A stretch of DNA of 64,000 nt. Origin: Pigmentiphaga aceris (GTDB taxonomy: Bacteria > Pseudomonadota > Gammaproteobacteria > Burkholderiales > Burkholderiaceae_B). The stretch spans positions 1,488,001-1,552,000 of the forward strand of contig NZ_CP043046.1 of the NCBI RefSeq assembly GCF_008119665.1, in the 5' to 3' direction. The position numbers and the translations under genes were made by a program. The notes beneath the pieces were generated by a model, which ran no database searches, had not been told where the DNA came from, and saw nothing but the letters and a program-made list of their open reading frames with translations. Below are positions 8,373 through 17,522 of the stretch, in pieces (position 1 is the stretch's first letter; every line of letters starts with the position of its first letter).

Positions 8373-11216
8373 TTATACGATGAAATCACTTGCCTGGATG
8401 GCGGTCACTGCGACCCCAGACAGCTGGATGACGTTGGTGTAGCCATTCCCATCAATATCCGTCACCACATACGAGTCGTTCCCGATCTGCCCCAGGTAGT
8501 ACTGCACAGAGCTGTTGAGCATGCTATTTGCAATCGAGAGCAGCGCGTCCAGGGTGCCAGGGTCCGCAGTATTCTTGACAAGGCTTGTCACTGATGCAGC
8601 CGCGCTGCCAACGATCTTGAGCTTGTCCACCCCGGGCGCGAAGTCGGTGATGATGGTAGTGACCGCACCGCCTCGTGCGTTGGCGTCCGGCGTACTGAAC
8701 ACGAAGGTATCCGCCCCGTCGCCACCGGTCAGGGTATCCAGCGTACCGGACACGGCAGCCGCAGCGGATCTACCTTGGCTCACGACCGACGCGACGGCCG
8801 CTGCCGCCCCCGTTCCACTGGCTGCGAGATCACTCACGTTGCCGGTTACGGTTGATGTGAAGGTGACGGTGTTGTTCGAGACCGAACTGGTGTCGTAGCC
8901 GGTCAGTGTGCCGGTGTAGCTGCCCAGGGCGGTGGCAGAGCCCGTCATGGCACCGTTGGTCAGGTCGGCGAATACCTGTGCCACCTGTGCCCGGGTGAGG
9001 GGGCTGCCGTGTGCCGTGAAGGTCAGGTTTGCCACCGTGATGGAGGCCCCCGCTGCCAGTCCGCCAGCGTTGGCCGTCAGCGTGGCGACTTCCGCTGCCG
9101 CAGTCACGGCAGCTGTCCCCTGCGTTACCAGCCCGCCGTCGATGATGTCATCCCCTGCGCCACCCGTGATCGTGTCGCTTCGGCCCGACCCGGTGATGCT
9201 CAGCTTGCCGGTGAACGCGTTTGCATCGACCGTACTGCCCAGGGTCGATCCTGCCAGGGCATTGGTGATCGTCAGGTCGGTGTCGCCCTTGATGGTGATG
9301 GTCGCGTCGTCGGCCTGAGTCAGGCTCGTGATGACGTTGGCATTTCCGGTGGTCCCCAACGACGTCAGGGAAATAGCCTTTGTGCTGCCGAGTGCCAAGG
9401 TGCCGAGTGTCTTGGCACCTGCGACGGCTGCCGCATTGGTCAGCGTGATGTCGGTAAGGGTTTGCGCCAGGCCATTGACGATGTTCACGGCAGTCACGCC
9501 GCTGCTGTTGTCGATGCCGATCCGCATCGTGTCCTGCGCCCCGTTGAAGGTGGTGGTGCCGGTATTCACGACCGCGAACCGACCGATACCTGCAACGTCC
9601 GCTGCGTCCACGGTCGTGCCGCTGGCACCCAGGGCCAACACCTCGAACCCAAAGACACCCCCGATCCCGGTCAGATCGGTCGTATTCATCTGCAAGGTGT
9701 CGTTCCCCGCACCACCGGTGATGGTCCAGCCTCCGACGCCGAGCGGTGCCGACAGGATCAAGGTGTCATCGCCGTCGCCAAGATCGATGGAGGCATTGAC
9801 CGCCAGCGCACCCGCGATGCTGACCACGTCGTTGCCCGCGCCGACCTGAATCGATTTGACGCTTGCCCCCGCTGCGGTGATCGTGTCTTTGCCTGCGCCG
9901 GTGGTCACGGTCAATGCCGTGGTGCCGGTGGACGTGAGCTTGATCCCGCCGTCGCCTGCCGTGACGGTTTTCAGGGCCAGCAAGGCTTGTCCCGACAAAT
10001 CGACCGATCCCGTGCCGGTCACGGCCAGCGTCTGCACCGTTGCCGCCGTCGCTCCCGACAGGCTCAGTACGTTGGTATCGGTGGCGGTCACGTTCACCGT
10101 GGTGACGGCGGCGCCGAGGATGGTCTGTGCCAGCGCGGCATGGGCACGGTCGAGCACGATATCGTGAGTCGTGGCCAAGGGGGCGGCCCCGGAGGCGGCC
10201 AGGTTGACCGCGGTCGGGCTGCCCGCGATGCCGACCTGGGTCAGCGTCAAGGACAGTGTCGTCGCGCTGGAGCCGGTGAATGCAGCTGCCGCGCGCTGAT
10301 TCTCGACCGACAGACTGGCGTTGCCAACGTTGCGAATCGTGCCGCTTGACGAGAGGGTGCCGTCCACGAAGCCAGCGTGCGTGACGCCGGTGGCATTGGC
10401 GAGGTCCAGGACCGTGCCGCCATTACCCGATGTCGTGAGCCGGATCACCTCGATGTTCTTCAGCGTCGGGCTTACCAAGGTCGAGTTGATCAATGCCGCG
10501 TTCAGGGTGTCGGTCCCTCCGCCGCCATCCAGCACGTCGTTGGAATTCAAGGTGGCGGAATTGCCGACGATCGGCACGAGAACGAGCGGAGCGTTGAAGC
10601 TGTCGTTCGCGGTTCCGCCGGTGAAGGTGTCAAAATTGAGGGTCAGCGTGAAGACGGTCGGCGCGTCGGGCACGGTGGGCGTGCTGGGTGGCACCGGCGC
10701 ATTCACATTGGCAATGACCTGCTTGGCCAGCACCAGATCTTCACTTTTCAGGTTCAGCGCGAAATCCAGGCCGATCGTCACCTTCTTGCCAAAGGTATCG
10801 CGGTCTTTCACCGTATCGGCATATTGCGCATCGCTCAGGTCGGCCGGCTTGGTCGGCAGCGGTGTGCTGACGACTTCGATGATCTTCCATACCAGCGCGG
10901 CCCTTGCCGCCATCGACCCCACGCCGCCAGCGGCATTCAGTTCACCGGTCCAGAACGTCAGGCCACCGGCGTCGGGCGCGCGACCGAATACGGTCTGATA
11001 GAACGTTGTGACGAAAGCCGTTGCGCTTTGCGATGCGGGATAAATGCCTGCCGCTTCGGGGCTGCCCAGGAATACCGCAGTGATCGACGGCAGTGAGACA
11101 CCGGATGCCAGGCCCTGGCTCCAGAATTCAAAGCCAGATGCATCCGGAGCGCGATTGAACAGCGCAATGTACAGATTCGTGATTGCGGTTTGCTGAGCAG
11201 GGGTGGCAGTTGCCAT
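8373..11216 (-). CDS. Large secreted DUF4214 / RTX-like repeat protein
   Basis: A 947-aa Gly-, Thr-, Ala- and Asp-rich protein. The N-terminus has two DUF4214-like blocks (FNRAPDASGFEFWSQGL and the related FGRAPDAGGLTFWTGEL). The middle is a long Thr/Ala-rich beta region with scattered calcium-type nonapeptides (GAGNDVV, GDGDDTL, GGAGNDTL, GGAGDDIIDGG). The C-terminus has GGDGADTFVFS followed by an acidic FAPGVDKLKI stretch and ends in a hydrophobic DFIV, a layout typical of type I secretion substrates. There is no Sec signal. It is probably a surface-layer or adhesin-type protein. Start at 11216 (MATATPAQQ) was chosen over an upstream in-frame Met because family members begin this way; no ABC exporter gene is adjacent. 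Confidence 0.82.
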   Translation of the reverse strand: MATATPAQQTAITNLYIALFNRAPDASGFEFWSQGLASGVSLPSITAVFLGSPEAAGIYPASQSATAFVTTFYQTVFGRAPDAGGLTFWTGELNAAGGVGSMAARAALVWKIIEVVSTPLPTKPADLSDAQYADTVKDRDTFGKKVTIGLDFALNLKSEDLVLAKQVIANVNAPVPPSTPTVPDAPTVFTLTLNFDTFTGGTANDSFNAPLVLVPIVGNSATLNSNDVLDGGGGTDTLNAALINSTLVSPTLKNIEVIRLTTSGNGGTVLDLANATGVTHAGFVDGTLSSSGTIRNVGNASLSVENQRAAAAFTGSSATTLSLTLTQVGIAGSPTAVNLAASGAAPLATTHDIVLDRAHAALAQTILGAAVTTVNVTATDTNVLSLSGATAATVQTLAVTGTGSVDLSGQALLALKTVTAGDGGIKLTSTGTTALTVTTGAGKDTITAAGASVKSIQVGAGNDVVSIAGALAVNASIDLGDGDDTLILSAPLGVGGWTITGGAGNDTLQMNTTDLTGIGGVFGFEVLALGASGTTVDAADVAGIGRFAVVNTGTTTFNGAQDTMRIGIDNSSGVTAVNIVNGLAQTLTDITLTNAAAVAGAKTLGTLALGSTKAISLTSLGTTGNANVITSLTQADDATITIKGDTDLTITNALAGSTLGSTVDANAFTGKLSITGSGRSDTITGGAGDDIIDGGLVTQGTAAVTAAAEVATLTANAGGLAAGASITVANLTFTAHGSPLTRAQVAQVFADLTNGAMTGSATALGSYTGTLTGYDTSSVSNNTVTFTSTVTGNVSDLAASGTGAAAAVASVVSQGRSAAAAVSGTLDTLTGGDGADTFVFSTPDANARGGAVTTIITDFAPGVDKLKIVGSAAASVTSLVKNTADPGTLDALLSIANSMLNSSVQYYLGQIGNDSYVVTDIDGNGYTNVIQLSGVAVTAIQASDFIV

Positions 11217-11446
11217 GGCAAATATTCCGGTGTCGTGAGTGTGTTGGAACATCACGGAGAGAGAGTGCCGATTGTCCGAGATGGTCTGAGCGGCTTGCTT
11301 GCGTGCCAGGGGGGCAGGCAACGAGAAAGACGTACCAAGCTGCTGTCCGTAACTACGATGCGTTACGGGTTCCCAATTAATGGCCGGTTGGATTGGTCAA
11401 GTTGGGATGGGTGTGACGAGCGTCACAAACCGCGCTTGTGGCTAAT

Positions 11447-12883
11447 TCAAATAGATGGTGTTTTGGAGCCTGTTGGTGGCTCGCCCGCCATCGCCTTGCG
11501 CAACACCCGGTGATACCAGTACTGCAAACACGCCGTCGTCAACACCATCGCCAGAATCGCCATCAGCCACAAGGTTGCCGCTCCCACTGGAGCCCCAGGC
11601 AGCCATTGCCCGATCACTCCAGCCAGCGGGTTGGACGCCGACCCAAAACCCAGCCACCAGCCGCCACCCAACCCGATCCCCCACAGCGTGACCGCCTGGA
11701 TCAGCATTGGCACCACCGCAATCTTGTGCGCCCGCAAGATGTAGCTGGTAATGCACTGCAAGGCATCCAGCATGTGAAACACCACCAGCAGGCGGATCAG
11801 CGCCATGGCACCCAGGGCAACCTGGGCATCGCTGGTGTAGCCATCCACAATCCAGGCGCGCCCGACGATCAGCAGGCTGATGGTCAGCATGGCCCCGGCC
11901 ACGCCTATACCCAGCCCGGCGAGCGCCGTTCGGCGTGCACGGTCAGGGGAACCTGCACCGATTGCCTGCGCGGTCAGTGTGGACGTAGCCACGCCAATCG
12001 ACATCGGCATCATGAAACACAGCGCCGCCAGATTCGACATGATCTGGTGGCTGCCCAGCGCAAAGGTGCCGCCGCGTGCCACCAGCAGCGCCATGAAGGT
12101 GAAGGACGTGACTTCGATCAGGTAGGACGCGCCCATGGGCAAGCCCAGGCGTATCAGGCCGCCCAGAATCTTCCAGTCAGGCCGATACAGGCGGATCTTG
12201 AAGCGTGCGTAGAAGGGGTCACGCAGCAAGATCGTGATGCTGATGGTGGCCGAGATCCAGAACACGATGGCGCTCGACATGCCGGCACCCACCGCACCGA
12301 GTGCGGGTATGCCGAACTTGCCGTAGATCAGCACCCAGTTGAAACAGGCCTTCAGGCAGACGCCAACAATGTTGATCGCCATGATGACTTTCGGGCGCGA
12401 CACGGCAGTGCTCAGCGCGTAGACGGTGCGGAACAGCAACGCGGCGGGGAGCGCAATCACCAGGCAGCGCAGGTAATTGGTCATCAGCTCGCGGACAGTC
12501 GGGTCGACTTCGCCAGACATGCTCAGCCACACGTCGGGGAACAGCATGGCCACGCCGCCCACCACTGACAAGGCAGCTGCAAGCCATACGCCTTGCGCCC
12601 AGGTACGGCCGATCTCGGCCATGCGGCCGCCGCCGAAGTCCTGCGCAATGATCGGGATCATGGCGTGCAGCACGCCCATCAAGCCCACGAACACGCTGAT
12701 GAATACCGATGCCGCCAAGGCCATCGCTGCCAGGTCGGTGGGCGAGGCGTGGCCCGTCATCGCGGTGTCCATCACCCCAAATGCCATGCTGGCCCACTGA
12801 CTGATCAATACCGGCCAGGCTTGCTTGACGATGCGCCATGCTGCGCGCCGGAATCCACCCGGCGCGCTTACCGCTGAAGTCAT
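11447..12883 (-). CDS. MATE-family multidrug/cation antiporter
   Basis: This 478-aa protein has twelve predicted membrane spans in two homologous halves. The first half begins with VLISQWASMAFGVMDTAMTGH, the NorM-type MATE signature, and the second half with LGLPMGASYLIEVTSF, including the conserved Pro-Met-Gly. MATE proteins export cationic drugs or metabolites using Na+ or H+ gradients; substrate and ion cannot be assigned here. The start overlaps the stop of the upstream ArnT-like gene (12880-12883, ATGA), so the two form a unit. No antibiotic resistance should be inferred from family membership alone. Confidence 0.92.
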   Translation of the reverse strand: MTSAVSAPGGFRRAAWRIVKQAWPVLISQWASMAFGVMDTAMTGHASPTDLAAMALAASVFISVFVGLMGVLHAMIPIIAQDFGGGRMAEIGRTWAQGVWLAAALSVVGGVAMLFPDVWLSMSGEVDPTVRELMTNYLRCLVIALPAALLFRTVYALSTAVSRPKVIMAINIVGVCLKACFNWVLIYGKFGIPALGAVGAGMSSAIVFWISATISITILLRDPFYARFKIRLYRPDWKILGGLIRLGLPMGASYLIEVTSFTFMALLVARGGTFALGSHQIMSNLAALCFMMPMSIGVATSTLTAQAIGAGSPDRARRTALAGLGIGVAGAMLTISLLIVGRAWIVDGYTSDAQVALGAMALIRLLVVFHMLDALQCITSYILRAHKIAVVPMLIQAVTLWGIGLGGGWWLGFGSASNPLAGVIGQWLPGAPVGAATLWLMAILAMVLTTACLQYWYHRVLRKAMAGEPPTGSKTPSI

Positions 12884-14637
12884 GGTGCGGTTGCCTCGGG
12901 AACGCGTACCAGCCTGAAGCGTTCACGCAAGTCACTGGCGCGGCCACCGTCCCAACGCACCACGGCACCTTCCAGATCAGGGCGGCGCTGGTAGATCACC
13001 AGTTGGTCTGGTGAGCCTTGAATCAGGACCAGCGGGCAGTTCGGTGAGGGCGTGAACACCAACTGGTCGAACAACGCGAACGAGGCGCGCTGGGGCAGGC
13101 CCAGGCCGATGGTACGCACGCAGGCGGTCTTGCCGACGACACGGTGCTCGGCTTCCAGCGCCTGTGCCAAGCCTTGCGACACCACGCGATAGCTCTTGCT
13201 GTAGTTGATTGATGGCAGCCACAGGGTCATCAACAGCAGCCAGCTGACCACCATGCCGCCCGCCGACAGCACGGAACCGCGCCACATGGCCGCCGGACGC
13301 ATGCGCACCCGCCAGGTCACCAGCGCAATCCAGGCGACCGTGGCGGCCACTGCAATGCCGATCGACAGAATCGAGAACTCGGCGATGAAACCCGGGGTCT
13401 GGCGGGCGATATTGCGGGCCAGCCGGGGCGGCACGCCGGTCGACAGCGCGGTCCAGCCCAGCCAGATCACGAACAGCGCAAACGAATAGCTCATCAGCGC
13501 GAACCAGTCGAGCGCGTTGACCAGCCCGCGTCGCAGGGTGGGCAGCACGAAGACACCGAGTGCTGCGCAGGGAATCACCAAGGCCAGGAATTCCGGGTCG
13601 CTGGGTCGCTGGGTGAAGAACAGCATCACAAAAGCGGCTGCGCCCAGCGCCAGCGGCAGTTGCACATGCAGCATGGCGCGATGGCCGCGCCAGCGCCAGG
13701 CAGCCAGCGCAGCCAGCGGCAAGGTCGGCCACAGGAACCAGGGCAGATTGCGCAAGGTACCAATGGCCCCCTGCTGCGAAATCCAGCCCAGCACATTGCC
13801 GTGCCAATGCCACCAGCCGTTCATCCAGTAAGGATTGCTGTTGGCAGCCGGAATCCACCAGGCCAGCGACAGCGCAATGCCAATCGGCAATGCAAGCAGG
13901 AACAGCCAACGGATTTCCCGCACCAGGGTCGTGCCCGGACGGAACAGCACCGGCAGTGTGATCAGCAAGGGGGCGACGGCAGGCAGGCCACGCGCCAAGA
14001 ACGCCGCCGCCAATGCCACGCCCAGGGTGATCGCCCCGCTGCGCGGCCGGTCGGCCATGCGGGCCAGGGCGTAGAAGGCCAGCGCCTGCGCAGCCACGGC
14101 TGCGGGTTCAGCCGAGGTTTCATGGCTGCGCCACAAAAATCCCAGGGTTGCCAACAACAGCAGCAGGGCTGCATCGGCCAGCATGCGCCCATAGGCGGAC
14201 GGCGAAGGCTGGCCACCGAAAGGCAGCGCAAGCGGTTGCGCTTCGGCACGTCGTCCAAGCAGGTACACGCCGTACCAAAGACTGGAAGCGGTGATCGTGA
14301 ACCACAGAATGTTGGCAACCCGACCCGCCATGATCGGGTCGAGAATCGGCCCGAGCAGCACCATCAGGCCACCACCCACCCAGGTGGCAAGCGGGCCTTT
14401 CTGAGACACCGCAATGCCCGCCACCTGCGGATGCATCCAGGCGTTGTCGCTGAATGCGGCCGTCCACATCTGCGCCAGGCCGATCACGTCGTCCGATTTC
14501 CAGGGCTCGCGCCCGATCAGCCCGGCCAGGATATACACCGCGCACAAGGCGAACAAAGCCCAGCGTGGAAGCTTGGCAGTGGCCGGCGCGGTCAGGCGGG
14601 CAGGGGTGGACAACTTGGATGGCGTGGTGCTGATCAT
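12880..14637 (-). CDS. ArnT-like (GT83/GT39-type) lipid-linked glycosyltransferase
   Basis: This 585-aa integral membrane protein has roughly a dozen hydrophobic spans. The first periplasmic loop has the REPWKSDD motif with the acidic residues typical of ArnT/PMT-type enzymes, which move a sugar from undecaprenyl phosphate to lipid A or another acceptor. A C-terminal soluble domain of about 130 residues follows, ending with the INYSKSYR to VVRWDGGRASDLRERFRL region seen in ArnT relatives. The acceptor and sugar are unknown, and no arnABCDEF operon is present. It is cotranscribed with the MATE gene (4-bp overlap). Confidence 0.82.
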   Translation of the reverse strand: MISTTPSKLSTPARLTAPATAKLPRWALFALCAVYILAGLIGREPWKSDDVIGLAQMWTAAFSDNAWMHPQVAGIAVSQKGPLATWVGGGLMVLLGPILDPIMAGRVANILWFTITASSLWYGVYLLGRRAEAQPLALPFGGQPSPSAYGRMLADAALLLLLATLGFLWRSHETSAEPAAVAAQALAFYALARMADRPRSGAITLGVALAAAFLARGLPAVAPLLITLPVLFRPGTTLVREIRWLFLLALPIGIALSLAWWIPAANSNPYWMNGWWHWHGNVLGWISQQGAIGTLRNLPWFLWPTLPLAALAAWRWRGHRAMLHVQLPLALGAAAFVMLFFTQRPSDPEFLALVIPCAALGVFVLPTLRRGLVNALDWFALMSYSFALFVIWLGWTALSTGVPPRLARNIARQTPGFIAEFSILSIGIAVAATVAWIALVTWRVRMRPAAMWRGSVLSAGGMVVSWLLLMTLWLPSINYSKSYRVVSQGLAQALEAEHRVVGKTACVRTIGLGLPQRASFALFDQLVFTPSPNCPLVLIQGSPDQLVIYQRRPDLEGAVVRWDGGRASDLRERFRLVRVPEATAP

Positions 14638-14782
14638 GAAGGCAACGTGGATCCGGCTCCGCGGCGGGCGAGGGCCGCACTATACCCCGGTGGCGTCGAG
14701 CCGGCAGTCATAGTCTTGCGACCGATGGGGCCGATCGGCAGTGGATGGCGACAGGCGTGTATCGCCTGAAACGATGAAAAAC

Positions 14783-14810
14783 AAAAAAGGCAGCCGAAGC
14801 TGCCTTTTTT
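14783..14810 (-). terminator. Bidirectional rho-independent terminator
   Basis: A perfect 12-bp hairpin with a 4-nt CGAA loop has its left arm at 14783-14794 (A-run then GGCAGC) and right arm at 14799-14810 (GCTGCC then a T-run). Because the stem itself carries A6 and T6, it can terminate either strand. It lies 31 bases beyond the rpmE2 stop on the minus strand, which is the transcript it most likely ends. Confidence 0.9.
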
Positions 14811-14841
14811 ACCGGACCTGAGGTCAGCGCAAGCCGTTGGC

Positions 14842-15105
14842 TTATGCAGTCTTCGTGGTCGGGGTGGTGCGGGCGAAACGCTGGCGGAACTTTTCAACGC
14901 GGCCGGTTTCGACGATGCGGGTTTGCGCACCGGTGTAGAACGGATGCGATTCCGAGGTCACGTCGCACTTGAACAGCGGATACTCTTTGCCATCGAGTTC
15001 GATGGTTTCGCGCGAGTTCAGGGTCGAACGGCTGATGAACTTGGTGCCGGTCTGCAGATCGTGGAAGACCACGTCGCGGTAGTTCGGGTGAATGCCTTCT
15101 TTCAT
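14842..15105 (-). CDS. rpmE2: 50S ribosomal protein L31, type B
   Basis: This is an 87-aa ribosomal protein. The N-terminal [16 protein letters not shown] block and the later SHPFYTGAQ motif are typical of L31 type B. Only one cysteine is visible (in LFKCDV), so the CxxC zinc ligands of type A are absent; this is the zinc-independent form. The start at 15105 was chosen by homology and an AGGAA ribosome-binding site. It is followed by a strong terminator and preceded by its own promoter and a hairpin-bearing leader. It lies next to rho, as in related betaproteobacteria. Confidence 0.95.
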   Translation of the reverse strand: MKEGIHPNYRDVVFHDLQTGTKFISRSTLNSRETIELDGKEYPLFKCDVTSESHPFYTGAQTRIVETGRVEKFRQRFARTTPTTKTA

Positions 15106-15176
15106 GGCAATTTCCTGGTAGTGGGTCGCCAGTCGGGCGGGGCAAAAGCCCTGCGGGGAAAGTGCCCCCATTTGCC

Positions 15177-15196
15177 CGACAACGTTCCCGTTGTCG
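15177..15196 (-). promoter_or_regulatory. rpmE2: Hairpin in the rpmE2 5' leader
   Basis: A perfect 7-bp stem (CGACAAC / GTTGTCG) with a 6-nt loop lies in the predicted untranslated leader of rpmE2, a few bases after the expected transcription start. Ribosomal protein genes are often controlled by binding of the protein to their own leader, so this may be such a site; that role is inference. Confidence 0.4.
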
Positions 15197-15208
15197 ATTA
15201 AGCCCTAC

Positions 15209-15237
15209 ATTATCGCGTGAGGGCGTCGCGTTGACAA
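15209..15237 (-). promoter_or_regulatory. rpmE2: Sigma-70 promoter of rpmE2
   Basis: On the minus strand a -35 TTGTCA (15237-15232) and a -10 GATAAT (15214-15209) are separated by exactly 17 bases. Transcription would start near 15202, giving a leader of about 97 bases before the rpmE2 ATG. Confidence 0.72.
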
Positions 15238-15240
15238 GCC

Positions 15241-15273
15241 AAAACGGTCTGGTTGTTGCCGATCCGACCGTTT
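15241..15273 (-). terminator. Probable terminator downstream of rho
   Basis: Read on the minus strand, AAACGGTC (15273-15266) pairs with GACCGTTT (15249-15242) around a 16-base loop, and the second arm runs into a short T-run. It starts 21 bases after the rho stop. The large loop makes it weaker than other terminators in the window. Confidence 0.5.
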
Positions 15274-15293
15274 CAGGGCTGCACCAGCGGAAA

Positions 15294-16559
15294 TCAGCTG
15301 CCGCCGCGCTTCATCATGTCGAAGAATTCGCCGTTGTTCTTGGTGGCGCGCATCTTGTCCAGCAGGAATTCCATCGACTGGATTTCGTCCATGTCGTAGA
15401 TGAACTTGCGCAGCACCCAGACCTTCTGCAGCACATCGGGCTTGATCAGCAGTTCTTCGCGGCGGGTACCCGACTTGTTCAGGTTGATGGCCGGGTAGAC
15501 ACGCTTTTCAGCCAGGCGACGCTCCAGGTGCACTTCGCAGTTGCCGGTGCCCTTGAATTCTTCGTAGATCACGTCGTCCATGCGGCTGCCGGTTTCGATC
15601 AGCGCCGTGCCGATGATGGTCAGCGAACCGCCTTCTTCCAGATTGCGCGCGGCACCGAAGAAACGCTTCGGGCGTTGCAGCGCATTGGCGTCCACACCAC
15701 CGGTCAGTACCTTGCCCGAGGCCGGCACCACGGTGTTGTATGCACGCGCCAGACGGGTGATCGAGTCCAGCAGAATCACCACGTCTTTCTTCAGCTCGAC
15801 CAGGCGCTTGGCTTTTTCGATCACCATTTCTGCAACCTGCACGTGGCGGGTGGCCGGTTCGTCGAAGGTGGATGCAACCACTTCGCCGCGCACCGAGCGC
15901 TGCATTTCGGTCACTTCTTCAGGGCGCTCGTCGATCATCAGCACGATCATCACGGCGTCGGGATGGTTGCTGGTGATGGCGTGGGCCATGTGCTGCATCA
16001 TCACCGTCTTGCCGGACTTCGGGCTGGCGACCAGCAGGCCGCGCTGGCCGTGGCCGATGGGCGCGAAGATGTCCAGAATACGGCCGGTCAGGTTCTCTTC
16101 GCTCTTGATGTCGCGTTCCAGGCGCATCGGGCGGTTCGGGTGCAGCGGCGTCAGGTTCTCGAACATGATGCGGTGCTTGACCTGTTCCGGCGGCAGGTTG
16201 TTCACCTTGTCCACCTTCACCAGCGCAAAGTAACGCTCGCCGTCCTTCGGAACGCGCACTTCACCTTCGATCGAATCGCCAGTGTGCAGATTGAAACGGC
16301 GAATTTGCGACGGCGAAATATAGATGTCGTCGGTGCTGGCCAGGTAAGACGTTTCCGGCGAACGCAGGAAGCCGAAGCCGTCCGGCAGCACTTCCAGCAC
16401 ACCGTCGCCGAAGATCTGTTCGCCCTGCTTGGCGCGGCGTTTCATGATCGCGAACATCAGTTCCTGCTTGCGCAGGCGGCTGGCGTTGTCGATCTCAAGG
16501 GTGGCGGCCATTTCCAACAGTGCGGAAACGTGCAGCGCCTTCAATTCGTTCAGATGCAT
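15294..16559 (-). CDS. rho: Transcription termination factor Rho
   Basis: This 421-aa hexameric RNA helicase releases untranslated transcripts. The N-terminal Rho_N domain begins [18 protein letters not shown] and is followed by the cold-shock-like RNA-binding domain (about 50-115, GFGFLRSP). Walker A SPKSGKT is at 179-185 and the [12 protein letters not shown] block further on is characteristic of Rho. Length matches E. coli Rho (419 aa). The frame is open to 16640, but Met 16559 matches the universal N-terminus. The order trxA-rho-rpmE2 is common in betaproteobacteria. Confidence 0.98.
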   Translation of the reverse strand: MHLNELKALHVSALLEMAATLEIDNASRLRKQELMFAIMKRRAKQGEQIFGDGVLEVLPDGFGFLRSPETSYLASTDDIYISPSQIRRFNLHTGDSIEGEVRVPKDGERYFALVKVDKVNNLPPEQVKHRIMFENLTPLHPNRPMRLERDIKSEENLTGRILDIFAPIGHGQRGLLVASPKSGKTVMMQHMAHAITSNHPDAVMIVLMIDERPEEVTEMQRSVRGEVVASTFDEPATRHVQVAEMVIEKAKRLVELKKDVVILLDSITRLARAYNTVVPASGKVLTGGVDANALQRPKRFFGAARNLEEGGSLTIIGTALIETGSRMDDVIYEEFKGTGNCEVHLERRLAEKRVYPAINLNKSGTRREELLIKPDVLQKVWVLRKFIYDMDEIQSMEFLLDKMRATKNNGEFFDMMKRGGS

Positions 16560-16763
16560 TGCGGGTATTACTCCGGGATTTTTGGCTGGGGGACGCTGCG
16601 GTGAGCATCCTGCGCGCCGGCAGGGCCGGATCTCGGGCAATCGGGAAACCGATGCGGACGATCCGGCGTGCGATGAGGTGACGAGTGTCTGAAGCGTGTT
16701 CTTTCGGTGGAGCAGGGCGGGTCTGCGACGTGGCGGCCCGCCCGTGTTATTTGACTCTTCGGT

Positions 16764-17090
16764 TTACAGCGAGCCGTCCAGGAATGCGGTGAGCTGCGAC
16801 TTCGACAGCGCGCCGACCTTGGTGGCAACAACCTGACCGCCCTTGAACAACATCAGGGTGGGAATGCCACGAATACCGAATTTGGAAGCGGTAGCCTGAT
16901 TATCGTCCACATTCAGTTTGGCGACCGTCAGTTTGCCGGCATATTGCGCGGCAGCTTCTTCCAGAATCGGCGCAATCATCTTGCAAGGGCCGCACCATTC
17001 GGCCCAGTAGTCCACCAGCACCGGTTGGTCCGACTGGAGTACATCCGTGTCGAAGCTCGTGTCGCTGACGTGCTTGATCGCGTCGCTCAT
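16764..17090 (-). CDS. trxA: Thioredoxin
   Basis: This 108-aa thioredoxin reduces protein disulfides in the cytoplasm with electrons from thioredoxin reductase. The active site WCGPC is at residues 32-36 and the cis-proline lies in RGIPTLML. Residue spacing and length are those of E. coli Trx1. The frame continues upstream, but ATG 17090 has an AAGGA ribosome-binding site immediately before it and gives the standard N-terminus. It lies upstream of rho on the same strand and divergent from recC. Confidence 0.97.
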   Translation of the reverse strand: MSDAIKHVSDTSFDTDVLQSDQPVLVDYWAEWCGPCKMIAPILEEAAAQYAGKLTVAKLNVDDNQATASKFGIRGIPTLMLFKGGQVVATKVGALSKSQLTAFLDGSL

Positions 17091-17522
17091 GGTGTTCCTT
17101 CTTGTCGCGCCACGGCGCGGAAAAAATGATGGATACAGAAACTTTGTTGGCTTGCCCGACTGCAGCACACTGCGTCTACCGCAATCGGCATGCCCAATCG
17201 ATCCTGTCGGCGGGTGCGGCGGCTCGCGCACGACAACACGCGTGAGGGGGCAGGCGCAGACAGGGGGGAGGGCAAGAGGGGCGCTGGAAAAAACAGCAAA
17301 AGGCCCGAGATAACGTTAATGGTAACTGTAAAAAGCGCGGCGCTCAACGTGGCCGGCTTTTTATGTGTTTTCGTCCGCTTTTCGTGCCTGTTCAGCGGCA
17401 TTTGAGCCACCACCGCTGCTTGTATCAGCCCCCCTACAATGCCTGTAGTGCCACCGCGCGCGTTGCCGCCCGCTGTGCGTTGATCCGTTTCAGCCTTTCC
17501 ATCGTCCGGGAACTCCACTCTC
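17091..17522. other. Intergenic region between divergent trxA and recC
   Basis: 432 bases with no supportable gene. It must hold divergent promoters for trxA and the recCBD operon. A TACAAT at 17435-17440 is a possible -10 for recC, but no matching -35 lies at the right distance. Nothing else was recognised. Confidence 0.4.

Noticed and set aside
11447..12883. Antibiotic resistance determinant
   Set aside because: MATE family membership does not show drug resistance, and nothing in the context suggests an acquired resistance gene.
15162..16604. 480-codon plus-strand frame opposite rho
   Set aside because: Antisense shadow of rho with His/Gln-rich, motif-free translation; explained by high GC at third positions.
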